The notes: generated by a model from the sequence alone, not told the origin. DNA of 64,000 nucleotides from Collinsella aerofaciens (GCF_002736145.1 NZ_CP024160.1:1488001-1552000); one strand, 5' to 3'. Shown: positions 52,864 through 61,969, counted from the first letter of the stretch. Translations and numbers: made by a program.

Positions 52864-53703
52864 TCAGCCCTTGACGGCACCTGCCACAACGCCGTCAATG
52901 ATGTACTTCTGGCAGAAGATGTACATGATGACGATGGGGATGACGACCATCATGATGCATGCCATCATGGGGCCGAGCTCGACGTGGCCATAGCCGCCAC
53001 GGAAGTACTGGATCAAGATAGGAATGGTCTTGTACTTGGTGGAGTCGAGCGTAAGGTAGGGCAGCAGATAGTCGTTCCAGACCCACATGGTCTCAAGGAT
53101 GCCGACCGAAAGATAGGTGGGCTTCATAATGGGAAGGACGATCTTAAAGAACACCTGGACCGGGTTGCAGCCGTCGATCATGGCCGCTTCCTCAATCTCG
53201 AGCGGGATGTTCTTGACGAAGCCGGCGAACATAAAGACCGCGAGGCCCGCGCCAAAACCAAGGTAGATGAAGCAGATGTTGAACGGCGTGTTGAAGCCGA
53301 TGCGGTCCGCGAGGTTGGACAGCGTGAACATGAGCATCTGGAACGGTACGACCATCGAGAAGACGAACAGGTAATAGAAGAAGTTCGAGATCTTGCTGTT
53401 GACGCGCACCACGTACCAAGCGCACATGGAGCAGCACACCAGAATCAGCACGACCGACGTGACCGTGATGATAAGCGAGTACATAAACGCCGAGGCAAAG
53501 CCCTGCTCGTTAAGGGCGTGCATGTAGTTTGCGAGGCCGTTGAACGTCTCGGGCGTGAGCAGATCGAATGCCGTGGTGGTGCTGATTGCAGTTGCCTTTT
53601 TAAAGGAATTGAGCGCAATCATGAACACGGGATAGATCCACGCGAGCGACAGAATCGTAAAGAAAATCGAGAGCGCGCGGTTGATAACCTTATCGCGTTT
53701 CAT
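52864..53703 (-). CDS. Carbohydrate ABC transporter permease (MalG type)
   Basis: A 279-residue membrane subunit with six hydrophobic helices. The EAA loop that contacts the ATPase reads 'LEIEEAAMIDGCNPVQVFFKIVLP' (about 185-208). It overlaps the MalF-type gene by one base and lies 68 bases before the ATPase gene. With that partner it forms the channel of an alpha-glucoside/maltodextrin-type importer; the substrate is inferred from the neighbouring malQ and glgP. Confidence 0.94.
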   Translation of the reverse strand: MKRDKVINRALSIFFTILSLAWIYPVFMIALNSFKKATAISTTTAFDLLTPETFNGLANYMHALNEQGFASAFMYSLIITVTSVVLILVCCSMCAWYVVRVNSKISNFFYYLFVFSMVVPFQMLMFTLSNLADRIGFNTPFNICFIYLGFGAGLAVFMFAGFVKNIPLEIEEAAMIDGCNPVQVFFKIVLPIMKPTYLSVGILETMWVWNDYLLPYLTLDSTKYKTIPILIQYFRGGYGHVELGPMMACIMMVVIPIVIMYIFCQKYIIDGVVAGAVKG

Positions 53704-54557
53704 TACTGCTGCACCTCCTTGGACCTCGTGGCCTTAAGCTGAATCATGGAGATGGCTACGACCAGGATGCAGAAGATAACCGCCTTGGCCTGACCGATGC
53801 CCTGCCATGCGATACCGGCACGCGAATAGAACGTGTTGTAGATGTTCAGGGCGAGCATCTCGGTGGAGTGCGCCGGGGCGCCACCGGTAAGGGCGAGGTT
53901 CTGGTCGAACAGCTTAAAGCCGTTGGTGATGGACAGGAACAGGCAGATGGTGATGGTCGGCATCAGGTTGGGGATCTTAACCTTCCAAAACGTCTGCCAT
54001 GCCGTAGCGCCATCGACCTTGGCGGCCTCGATGTAGTCAGACGGAATGGACTGCAGACCGGCGATGTAGATGATCATCATGTAGCCGACCTGTTGCCACA
54101 GGGTCAGGATGATAAGGCCCCAGAAGCCAGCGGCGGAGTTGAGGGCGATAAGCTGGGCACCCACGTTGGAGAGCAGGCAGTTGATCAGAATCTGCCAAAT
54201 GTAACCCAGTACAATGCCGCCAATCAGGTTAGGCATAAAGAAAATCGTACGGAAGATGTTGGTGCCCTTGAGCGCCTTGCGAGTGAGCGCCTGCGCAATG
54301 GCCAGCGCGATCACGTTGATGAGCACCGTCGACAGGAAGGCAAACGCCACGGTAAAGAAGAACGACGTGGAGAACTGCGGGTCGGTCAGTGCGCGCACGT
54401 AGTTCTCGATACCGACAAAGTGCGCGTTATTGATGGTAATAAACTGGCAGAACGAGAGATAGAAACCCTGGATAAAGGGAATCACGAACCCGATCATAAA
54501 CGCCAGGCACGTGGGCAGCATAAAGAGCGGCCACCAGCGCTTGAGTGCTTTGCCCAT
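53703..54557 (-). CDS. Carbohydrate ABC transporter permease (MalF type)
   Basis: A 284-residue permease with six helices; 'GIENYVRALTDPQF' precedes the core domain and the EAA loop is 'SDYIEAAKVDGATAWQTFWKVKIPNL'. It lacks the large periplasmic domain of enteric MalF, as is normal for Gram-positive members. It is 87 bases after the binding-protein gene; a strong hairpin lies in that gap. Confidence 0.94.
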   Translation of the reverse strand: MGKALKRWWPLFMLPTCLAFMIGFVIPFIQGFYLSFCQFITINNAHFVGIENYVRALTDPQFSTSFFFTVAFAFLSTVLINVIALAIAQALTRKALKGTNIFRTIFFMPNLIGGIVLGYIWQILINCLLSNVGAQLIALNSAAGFWGLIILTLWQQVGYMMIIYIAGLQSIPSDYIEAAKVDGATAWQTFWKVKIPNLMPTITICLFLSITNGFKLFDQNLALTGGAPAHSTEMLALNIYNTFYSRAGIAWQGIGQAKAVIFCILVVAISMIQLKATRSKEVQQ

Positions 54558-54577
54558 AGAAGGGTCCTTTCAATATG

Positions 54578-54613
54578 CAGGGGGCGGGCAAACCTACGTC
54601 TGCCCGCCCCCTG
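54578..54613 (-). promoter_or_regulatory. Intercistronic hairpin between binding protein and permease genes
   Basis: The 13-bp perfect stem CAGGGGGCGGGCA/TGCCCGCCCCCTG without a T run. Placed like the malE-malF REP of E. coli, it may protect the upstream mRNA so that more binding protein than permease is made. Confidence 0.7.
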
Positions 54614-54644
54614 TCGCTAATCAGATAGCTTGGGCAGCAACTGC

Positions 54645-55961
54645 TTACTCGGAAGCAGCCTTCTCGGTCTTCCAGCCATCGACGAAGGCGTTCTTGACGC
54701 CGTCCCACTTGGTGTTGTCGGCAGCATAAGCGATGAGAGCCTGCTTGAGGTTCTTCTTCCACTCCTCGGAGGGGATGTAAACGAAGTCCCAAGCGACGGT
54801 CTTCTTGCCGTCCTTGGCCATGGCAACGGCCTGCTGTGAGAAGACGTTGGTGGTCTCCTTAGCGCTCTTGAACGGGGCGGTCAGACCCATCTTGTCAGCG
54901 ATGATGCTGGTGGCGGTGTCAGAAGTGACGCACCAATACATGAAGTCCTCGGTGGCCTTCTGAGCATCCTCGGAAGCCTGGGAGCTCACGCACCAGTAGT
55001 TCTCGCCGCCGGAGCACAGGCCCTGGTTCTCCTCGCCGTCAACGCCGATGTAGATCGGCAGCATGCCGAGCTGATCGTCGGTCATACCGGCCTTGGTGAG
55101 GTCGGCGTAGGCCCAAGAGCCGTTCTGGTAGAAGACGGCCTTGCCGGTTGCGAACTCGTTGGTGGCGTCGTCACCGGTCTTGGAGGCGAGCTGCGAAGGA
55201 TCGCAGGTGGAGTCGGTGATGTACAGGTCGAAGATCTGCTTAAAGTTGTCGAGATACTCGCCCTTGATCTCGTCGTCCTCCTGGTTGTGCTCCTTCTCGA
55301 ATTCGTAGTAGAGCGGGAGGTTGGCGAGGTGGGTGGTGTAGCGCCAGCTGGAGGAGTCATCCATGCCGGCGGAAGTGAAGGCACCGTCAACGCCGAGCTC
55401 GTCCTTGCGGGCCTGGATGTCATCGGCGCAAGCCTTCAGCTTGTCGAAGGAGTTGATGTCCTCGGCCTTGTAGCCAGCCTTCTCGAGGAGCTCCTTGTTG
55501 TAGATGATGCCGTAGCTCTCCTGAACCCAGTCGATACCCAGATCCTTGCCGTCGGACTGCAGAGCCAGGGAGTCGTCGATGAGCTCGCCGCGGAGCTTGG
55601 TGTCGGACAGATCGGCGCAGTAATCCTTCCAGTTCTTAAGACCGGTGGGGCCGTTGACCTGGAACAGCGTCGGAGCGGAGCTCTTGGACATCTCGGACTT
55701 GAGCTTCTCCTCGTAGGTGTTGGAGGCGGCGGTCACGATCTTGACCTCGACGCCCTTCTCCTTCTTGTACGCCTTGGCGATCTCCTTCCACTCCTTGTCG
55801 ACCTCGGGCTTGAACTGGAGGAAGTAGACCTCGGCAGCGTCACCAGAAGCAGAGGAGCCAGAGCCGGCAGAACCACCGCAGCCCACGAGGCCTAGACCAA
55901 GAACCGCAGCCGCGGAACCAGCAAAGCCCAGGAACTGCCTTCTGCTCATTTCGTTCTTCAT
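54645..55961 (-). CDS. Sugar ABC transporter substrate-binding lipoprotein
   Basis: A 438-residue extracellular solute-binding protein (family 1). The N-terminus 'MSRRQFLGFAGSAAAVLGLGLVGCGG' combines a twin-arginine-like start with a lipobox ending at a cysteine (about C33 from ATG 55961), so it is anchored to the outer face of the membrane. The mature part starts with a Ser/Gly linker, then 'VYFLQFKPEVDKEWKEIAKAYKKEKG' typical of MalE-like proteins. It is first of the binding protein-MalF-MalG-ATPase operon. ATG at 55961 follows GGGTGGATTGTA. Confidence 0.93.
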   Translation of the reverse strand: MKNEMSRRQFLGFAGSAAAVLGLGLVGCGGSAGSGSSASGDAAEVYFLQFKPEVDKEWKEIAKAYKKEKGVEVKIVTAASNTYEEKLKSEMSKSSAPTLFQVNGPTGLKNWKDYCADLSDTKLRGELIDDSLALQSDGKDLGIDWVQESYGIIYNKELLEKAGYKAEDINSFDKLKACADDIQARKDELGVDGAFTSAGMDDSSSWRYTTHLANLPLYYEFEKEHNQEDDEIKGEYLDNFKQIFDLYITDSTCDPSQLASKTGDDATNEFATGKAVFYQNGSWAYADLTKAGMTDDQLGMLPIYIGVDGEENQGLCSGGENYWCVSSQASEDAQKATEDFMYWCVTSDTATSIIADKMGLTAPFKSAKETTNVFSQQAVAMAKDGKKTVAWDFVYIPSEEWKKNLKQALIAYAADNTKWDGVKNAFVDGWKTEKAASE

Positions 55962-56267
55962 TACAATCCACCCTTTCACACCGTGGCGGCACCCTTTGCC
56001 GCCGCCTTCGGAGATTGGCTCGGGGACTTTGCCCCTTTTGCTGATTTGTACAATACGCTATTTGGCTAGTTGTTTGAACAAGTATTACTAGAGCGGTAGA
56101 AAAACTTCGGTGAACGGTAATTTCGACTTGATACTTGACAAGTTTTGTATAAACAATTATTTGTTATCGAATGCAGAGAAAACGCCCGGTCAAGCCGATG
56201 CATCGTCGGTTTGACCGGGCGTTTTCTCTTTGAGGGCATGAGTCTCGTCAGGCTGCGAGCTAGCCGG
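55962..56267. other. Promoter region of the ABC operon and GntR terminator
   Basis: It contains TGTTTGAACA (56071-56080) and TTGTTTATAC on the minus strand near 56147-56156, likely operators for the ABC operon, and the terminator at 56175-56231. No gene. Confidence 0.6.
56175..56231. terminator. Long terminator hairpin downstream of GntR gene
   Basis: AGAGAAAACGCCCGGTCAA/TTGACCGGGCGTTTTCTCT around a CGATGCATCG-like loop. The stem contains A and T runs, so it can work in both directions. Confidence 0.88.
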
Positions 56268-56987
56268 CTATCGCTTGGAGTTGACGCGGTAGTGGAAGAT
56301 CTCAGGATGCGTGCGGGCATGCGTGACCTCGAACAAGATGCCGTCCGAGGTGTACGACTGGCTCTCCATAACGGCGACGCAGTTGTACTTGCCAAGGTCC
56401 AAGTAGCTGCAGTCCTCATCGTTGGCAAGCTCGACGCTCACCGTACGGCGGCTCGCCATCACTTTGACGCCACGCTTGTGCTCCAGATAGTCGTAGATAG
56501 AGCTTGCCGCAATCTCGGGGGTCAGGCCCTTGGCGATCGACTCCAAAAAGTAGCCATGGTCCACCTGGCGCGCGCTGCCGTTGAGGCTTCGGACACGCAC
56601 GACGCGAATCAGCTCCTCGCCCACCTTAAAGCCAAGGCGGCGCGACAGTTGCTCAGTGCAAATCAAATGTTCAAAAGACTTGACCTCGGTCGATGCGACG
56701 GCATTGTTGCGTTTTGCGAACTCGCCAAACGACTCAACCTCTTCGAGTGCGCCCAACATGTCGGTTTCGCCCTTAAGCCAAATAACGCGCACGCCCTTGC
56801 CGTGTATGGGCTGCACAAACATCCCGTCGGCCAGCATACCCAGGGCGCGACGGACAGTATTGCGAGTACATCCGAACTCCGCGGTCAACTCAGCTTCGGT
56901 TGGCAGCATCTCCTGAAACGCATAGGTCCCATTAATGATGCGTGAGCGTATTTCTCGGTAGATTCCTTCGTATATCGCTTTTGGCAT
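56268..56987 (-). CDS. GntR-family regulator (TreR-like) of the alpha-glucan island
   Basis: A 239-residue protein with a GntR winged helix (about 5-70: 'MLPTEAELTAEFGCTRNTVRRALGML', 'IHGKGVRVI') and a UTRA domain ('ELIRVVRVRSLNGSARQVDHGYF', 'FEVTHARTHPEIFHYRV'). It is divergent from the PTS-HAD gene and next to the ABC operon. TGTTTAAAC palindromes lie before it and before its neighbours. A phosphorylated disaccharide, as for TreR, is a plausible effector. Confidence 0.88.
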   Translation of the reverse strand: MPKAIYEGIYREIRSRIINGTYAFQEMLPTEAELTAEFGCTRNTVRRALGMLADGMFVQPIHGKGVRVIWLKGETDMLGALEEVESFGEFAKRNNAVASTEVKSFEHLICTEQLSRRLGFKVGEELIRVVRVRSLNGSARQVDHGYFLESIAKGLTPEIAASSIYDYLEHKRGVKVMASRRTVSVELANDEDCSYLDLGKYNCVAVMESQSYTSDGILFEVTHARTHPEIFHYRVNSKR

Positions 56988-57040
56988 GACTTCACCTCTA
57001 ATGAATATGTATGGCTAGGCACGATAGCATTTCTTTGGGT

Positions 57041-57172
57041 TGTTTAAACCGATTATCGGTAAAGCACGGATTATTTACCGTCGACGGTTCCCCCGAAACC
57101 CAAATCGGACCGAATCAAAACCGTCAATGCGGCAAGCAGCCAGTCCTCTACAATGAGTTCATTGTTTAAACG
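57041..57172. promoter_or_regulatory. Divergent promoter region with two TGTTTAAAC operators
   Basis: TGTTTAAACC at 57041-57050 precedes the GntR gene and TGTTTAAACG at 57163-57172 precedes the PTS-HAD gene. Both match the sites at 47128 and 56071. Confidence 0.65.
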
Positions 57173-57211
57173 TTCTTGCTCGCACAGCATGTTGCATCCG
57201 GAAGGCATATT

Positions 57212-59662
57212 ATGCTGCAAAAAATCCAACGCTTTGGCGGGGCGATGTTCGCGCCCGCCATGCTGTTTTCTATATCAGGCCTCATGGTCGGCATCTCCGC
57301 CCTCGCCACGACCGTAGACATCGTCGGTGACCTCGCCGTATACGGAACCCCTTGGTACGTTTTCTGGACCATCATCCAGCGCGGCTCGTGGACGGTCTTT
57401 AAACGTCTCCCGCTCCTTTTTGCCGTAGCGCTGCCTATCGGTCTTGCCCAAAAGCAACCGGCACGCTGCTGCCTCGAGGCGCTCGTGGCCTATTTTGCCT
57501 ATTGCTTCTTTTTGAGCGAGATCATTAAGCTGAGCGGAGACAACCTTGGGCTTAAGTACCCATCATCTTTGACCCCCGCCAGCGGTATCACCGTCATCGA
57601 CGGCATCAAGACGCTCGACACCGGCATTATCGGCCCGCTGGCGGTATCGGCAACCGTCGTCGCCATCCATGACCGCTTCTACGATGCCAAGGTTCCCGAT
57701 TGGCTCGGCACCTTCTCGGGTTCCTCGCTGGTCTACCTCATCAGCTTTTTTGCCGTGTTTGCCCTTGCCGCCATCTCGGCCGCCATCGTGCCCTTCGCAT
57801 ACGCTGTGACCGAAACGCTGCGCCACGCACTTGCGGGCGTCGGCCCCTTCGGCGTGGGCATCTTTGTGTTTTTGGAGCGAGCACTCGAGCCCATGGGGCT
57901 GCACCACCTTCTCTATATGCCCATCTATTACGACAATCTGGTCATTCACGACGGTATTTACGCCACGTGGACCAACCTGCTCCCCATTCTCTCCCATAGC
58001 ACGCGCCCTTTAAATGAACTTGCGCCCTGGGCAGGTTTTACCGCCACCGGCTGGGGCAAGCTCTTTGGCCTTCCCGCCATCGCGGCAGCATTCTATTTCA
58101 CCGCCAAACCCGAACGCCGCGCCGGCCTTAAGGTCATCCTTTTGCCCGCCATCGTCGCCTCGGTGGTCTGCGGTGTCACCGAGCCGCTCGAGTTTCTCTT
58201 TATGTTCACCTATCCTGGACTCTTTTTGCTCTACGCCGTCCTATCCTCCTGCCTTGCCATGACCATGAACTTCTTTGGCATCGTCGGCATCTTCTCGGGC
58301 GGTCTCATGGAAATGACGGCCTTCAACTTCATCCCACTCATGCGAATGCATGCCGGCTCCTACCTTTTGGCGCTCGGTATCGGTCTTGCCTTTAGCCTCA
58401 TCTTTTTTGTTAGTTTTCGAGCACTCATCTTGGTCTATGACCTTAAGACGCCGGGCCGCGAGGATCATGTCTCCAATCGCGCGGCAATCGACCGTTTAAC
58501 GGGAAGCGGCTTTGCCAAAGAGCAATCTCCCAATGGCGAGGTCAGTATTCAATCCGATCAAGATCACGTCCTCGCTGAGCGGGTAATTCAGCTTTTAGGT
58601 GGCGTTGGCAATATCGTGGGCGCAACCAACTGCGCCACGCGCCTGCGCGTCGAGGTCGCAGACCCTTCCATCGTTGCAGATAATGCGTCGTTTGTCGCGG
58701 TGGGCGCCAAGGGCCTCATCATTACGGGCAAGACCGCCCAGGTGATTATCGGCATCTCCGTTCCCCGCGTTAAAGAGCATTTTGACCAGATCATGGGCCT
58801 CGAGCCGGGATTTGTGCCCACCACCTCGGCCTCCCCTGCCGCCAGCGCAGCCCATAAGCGCGGCGATATCTGCTTCTTCGACATCGACGGCACGCTCGCC
58901 TGGCAAGACCCTCGAGTGGCACAAGAGCTTCCCGAGGATGAGCGAGACCTCTCCCCCTATCCCAATGAAGCGGTCTCGCAAGCCATCCGTGATTTTGTTG
59001 CCAAGGGCAATATGGCGTTTATCTGCACAGGGCGCACGCTGAGCTGCATCCATCCAAAGCTGCTCGAGCTGCCCTGGACCGGCATCGTCTGCCTCGCGGG
59101 TGGCTATGTCGAACTTGAGGGACGCGTGATTCGCGATTTGGCGATGACGCCCGGCATGCTGCAGCGCCTTGCTCCCATTCTTGAGCAATCGGACGAAGTG
59201 ATTCGTTTTGAGGGACTCAATGGCGTCGTTCGCATGAGTGCCGATGCGCCCGACGCCCCCGGATACGCCCGCACCGTGGGCGATGCAATTACGCAGCTGC
59301 AACATTACAGCGCCTACAAGATCTTAATGTCCACGTCGCTTGCCAACCGCATCGCTCAGGATCAAGCGTTTGAGCCGCTGCTCTGCTTTAACGAGCTCGA
59401 ACTCGAGGTAACCGAAATCTCGCCCCGCGAATGCACGAAGCGCGGGGGCATCCAGTCTGTACTCGACGCCCTCGATCCCCACCACGGAACCGTATACGGC
59501 ATCGGCGACGCCAGCAATGACGTCTCGCTGATGAACGCCGTCGACGTTGGCATCGCTATGGGCAACGCACCGGACTTCCTTAAGGAAAAGGCCGACTATG
59601 TCACCGACAGCATCGACCACGACGGCGTCGTCACCGCGCTCGAACACTTTGGGCTTATCTAG
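57212..59662 (+). CDS. PTS IICB permease fused to a HAD-superfamily phosphatase
   Basis: An 816-residue three-part protein. Residues about 1-415 are a glucose-superfamily EIIC with about ten helices ('GVTEPLEFLFMFTYPGLFL' motif near 330). Residues about 445-520 are EIIB with the phospho-cysteine at C474 in 'ATNCATRLRVEV'. Residues about 550-816 are a Cof-type HAD hydrolase: D557 in 'FFDIDGTLA', 'FICTGRT', and D766/D770 in 'GIGDASNDVSL'. No IIA domain. It would phosphorylate a sugar during import; the HAD domain could remove phosphate from it. Context points to maltose or a similar alpha-glucoside. ATG at 57212 follows GGAAGG. Confidence 0.92.
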   Translation: MLQKIQRFGGAMFAPAMLFSISGLMVGISALATTVDIVGDLAVYGTPWYVFWTIIQRGSWTVFKRLPLLFAVALPIGLAQKQPARCCLEALVAYFAYCFFLSEIIKLSGDNLGLKYPSSLTPASGITVIDGIKTLDTGIIGPLAVSATVVAIHDRFYDAKVPDWLGTFSGSSLVYLISFFAVFALAAISAAIVPFAYAVTETLRHALAGVGPFGVGIFVFLERALEPMGLHHLLYMPIYYDNLVIHDGIYATWTNLLPILSHSTRPLNELAPWAGFTATGWGKLFGLPAIAAAFYFTAKPERRAGLKVILLPAIVASVVCGVTEPLEFLFMFTYPGLFLLYAVLSSCLAMTMNFFGIVGIFSGGLMEMTAFNFIPLMRMHAGSYLLALGIGLAFSLIFFVSFRALILVYDLKTPGREDHVSNRAAIDRLTGSGFAKEQSPNGEVSIQSDQDHVLAERVIQLLGGVGNIVGATNCATRLRVEVADPSIVADNASFVAVGAKGLIITGKTAQVIIGISVPRVKEHFDQIMGLEPGFVPTTSASPAASAAHKRGDICFFDIDGTLAWQDPRVAQELPEDERDLSPYPNEAVSQAIRDFVAKGNMAFICTGRTLSCIHPKLLELPWTGIVCLAGGYVELEGRVIRDLAMTPGMLQRLAPILEQSDEVIRFEGLNGVVRMSADAPDAPGYARTVGDAITQLQHYSAYKILMSTSLANRIAQDQAFEPLLCFNELELEVTEISPRECTKRGGIQSVLDALDPHHGTVYGIGDASNDVSLMNAVDVGIAMGNAPDFLKEKADYVTDSIDHDGVVTALEHFGLI

Positions 59663-59777
59663 CCAAGCCCCTACCGCACTTGCGGCCGCATGGACCAATC
59701 GTCTTCAACCGCCGCGCTCGACGCCCTAATGTGGCAATATGTTGTCTGCATAATGCAACGATGCAACCTATCAAAGA

Positions 59778-60803
59778 ATGCGAGAACCCGTGTCCAGTCC
59801 GTTTACCAGCTTTTTAGCCCAGCACTTTGACCAGATTAACGACTATCTGGCCACGTTCTTTGACGGACAGGCGACTTCCGCCGATATCGAGCGCTACCTG
59901 TATACCCCGCTCTCGGCATTTACGGCCAACGCCGGTAAACGCCACCGCCCGCTCATCTGCATGCTCGCCGCCACCGCGGTGGGCGGCAGCTTTGAGAGCG
60001 CCCGCAGCGCAGCGGCGGCCATCGAGCACTTTCAGTCGGGCGCACTCATCCACGACGACATCGCCGACAACGGGCAGATTCGTCGCGGCAAGCCCTGCAT
60101 GCACCTTACCGAGGGCACCGGTCTTGCCATCAACTGCGGTGACCTGGCGCTCACCATGGTCACCAAGACGGTTCTCGACGACCCCACACTCAACGCAGAC
60201 GTGAAGCTTCGCGTGCTCCACGAGCTTACCGAGATGATAGTCCGTACCATCGAGGGCCAGGCGCTCGACCTGGGCTGGGTCCGCGACGGGCGCTTTGACA
60301 TTTCGGTCGACGATTATCTGGACATGGCGACGCACAAGACCGCGTACTACAGCGGAGCGACGCCGCTTGCCGCCGGAGCCATCATTGGCGGAGGCAGCGA
60401 GGAGCAAATTGAGGCACTGCGCGCCTTTGGCCTGCACACGGGCCTTGCCTTCCAAATTCAAGACGACCTGCTCAACTTGATCGGCACCAAGGAGGCCGCC
60501 AACAAGGACTTCCGCACCGACATCACCGAGGGTAAGCGCACGCTCGTTGCCGTGCACGCCCTGTCTGATGAGCGCTATCACGACGAGATTGAAGCGATCC
60601 TTTCCTCGGGCACCGAGGACCCCGCGCAGCTCGCACGCGCCGTGGAGATCTTCCAGGAGACCGGCTCTATCGATTACGCCCACACTTATGCGCTCGACCT
60701 GACCGCCAAGGCCAAAGCGGCCATCGAGGACGTTTCGCTCGACCCGCATGCACGTGAACTGTTCCTCTCCATGGCAGATTTCTTTGTGGAGCGCCTTAAC
60801 TAG
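59778..60803 (+). CDS. Polyprenyl diphosphate synthase
   Basis: A 341-residue all-alpha trans-prenyltransferase that elongates isoprenoid chains. The first aspartate-rich motif is 'LIHDDIADNGQIRRGKP' (DDxxD, about 95) with the following arginines; the second is 'FQIQDDLLNLIGT', DDxxN rather than DDxxD. 'GKRHRPLICMLAA' carries the diphosphate-binding Lys/Arg. Product length (C15, C20 or longer, for quinones or lipids) cannot be read safely. The start is uncertain between ATG 59778 and GTG 59790. Confidence 0.9.
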   Translation: MREPVSSPFTSFLAQHFDQINDYLATFFDGQATSADIERYLYTPLSAFTANAGKRHRPLICMLAATAVGGSFESARSAAAAIEHFQSGALIHDDIADNGQIRRGKPCMHLTEGTGLAINCGDLALTMVTKTVLDDPTLNADVKLRVLHELTEMIVRTIEGQALDLGWVRDGRFDISVDDYLDMATHKTAYYSGATPLAAGAIIGGGSEEQIEALRAFGLHTGLAFQIQDDLLNLIGTKEAANKDFRTDITEGKRTLVAVHALSDERYHDEIEAILSSGTEDPAQLARAVEIFQETGSIDYAHTYALDLTAKAKAAIEDVSLDPHARELFLSMADFFVERLN

Positions 60804-60941
60804 CGGGGGTTATAAAACCTGTCAGCAGCGTATTTGGGTACAACTTGCTACACTGTTGAGTGCATGTTTATGCATCCCTTTGCGTTGTCTATCCGACACA
60901 CGCTCAAATAGTACGAATGGTACGCCGAAAGGGGTTCGTTC

Positions 60942-61847
60942 ATGGAACCTATTACAACGGGCATGCAGGGAGCAGCCGTCGAGGACGTCCAGTCCCGCCT
61001 TCTGCAGCTCGGCTATACAATCGATGACACCGAGGTTGCCGACAAGCGCTTTGGCACCACCACCGAGCAGGCCGTCAGCACCTTCAGGCTCGACAGCGGC
61101 CTTGCTGCCGGTCATGCCGTCGATATCCCCTGTTGGAGCGCCCTGGTCGACGCCTCGTATAAGCTGGGCGACCGCACTCTGTATCTGCGCATGCCCAATT
61201 TCCATGGCGCCGATGTGCAGGCCCTGCAGCGCGCTCTCAACGTTTTGGGCTTTGCCTGCGGCGAGGACGACGGCTACTTTGGTCCGCATACCGAGGCCGC
61301 CCTGCAGCAGTTCCAGGAAAATGTCGGCCTGTTTGCCGACGGCATGGCCTTCCAGGACACCTACGCCTACATCAACCGCCTGCACCATGTGTGGGAGGGC
61401 AAGCCCTCGGTCACCGAGGCCGAGTCCCGCATCGGTTTTGCTCGCGCCGCCAACGTGCTCGAGCGCTTCCAGATTGCCGTTATCGGCGAGGACCCCATCG
61501 CGCGCAGTGTTGCGTCGCGCATGTGGAATATCGCCACGGCAACGACCGACAACAGCGGCATGATGCTCTGCGACTCCGAGGTCCCAACCAACGTTGACCT
61601 GGTGCTCGAGATCGCAAGCGACGAGCTGCCCGCCGACGCCGCGCCACGCGCCACGATTGCCCTCGCCGAGTGCCACAACCTGGCCCAGCGCATCCGCACC
61701 GCCAATGTCGCCGCGCAGCAGAAGCCGGCTCGCATTCGCATTGAGCTCACGGGCATGACGCGCTACAACGGCACCTTCACGGCCAGCGACGCGCAGACGC
61801 TCGCCGTACGCCTACTCGACGGCGTTTGCGATGCCCTCGCAGATTAG
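60942..61847 (+). CDS. Peptidoglycan-binding domain protein
   Basis: A 301-residue protein with two N-terminal peptidoglycan-binding type 1 repeats: 'QGAAVEDVQSRLLQLGY...' with 'RFGTTTEQAVSTFR' (about 8-55) and 'HGADVQALQRALNVLGF' with 'YFGPHTEAALQQFQE' (about 85-130). The C-terminal half ('DLVLEIASDELP', 'KPARIRIELTGM') looks like a Rossmann-type or N-acetylmuramoyl amidase-like remnant but no zinc ligands are evident. No signal peptide is visible, which is odd for a wall-binding protein. Actinobacterial CwlM is a comparable cytosolic case, but similarity is not proven. AAAGGGG precedes the ATG. Confidence 0.75.
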   Translation: MEPITTGMQGAAVEDVQSRLLQLGYTIDDTEVADKRFGTTTEQAVSTFRLDSGLAAGHAVDIPCWSALVDASYKLGDRTLYLRMPNFHGADVQALQRALNVLGFACGEDDGYFGPHTEAALQQFQENVGLFADGMAFQDTYAYINRLHHVWEGKPSVTEAESRIGFARAANVLERFQIAVIGEDPIARSVASRMWNIATATTDNSGMMLCDSEVPTNVDLVLEIASDELPADAAPRATIALAECHNLAQRIRTANVAAQQKPARIRIELTGMTRYNGTFTASDAQTLAVRLLDGVCDALAD

Positions 61848-61885
61848 GTAAACTAGACGAGTTGCTTTTGAGCAACACCACACAT

Positions 61886-61960
61886 TGGGACGTAGTTCAA
61901 CGGTAGAACTCCGGTTTTTGGTGCCGGCTGTTGGGGGTTCGAATCCCTCCGTCCCAGCCA
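61886..61960 (+). tRNA. tRNA-Gln (UUG anticodon), CCA encoded
   Basis: Acceptor TGGGACG (61886-61892) pairs with CGTCCCA (61950-61956). The anticodon stem CCGGT/GCCGG encloses TTTTGGT, giving UUG. The T loop is GTTCGAATC; CCA is encoded at 61958-61960. Confidence 0.95.
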
Positions 61961-61969
61961 TTAAAACTG

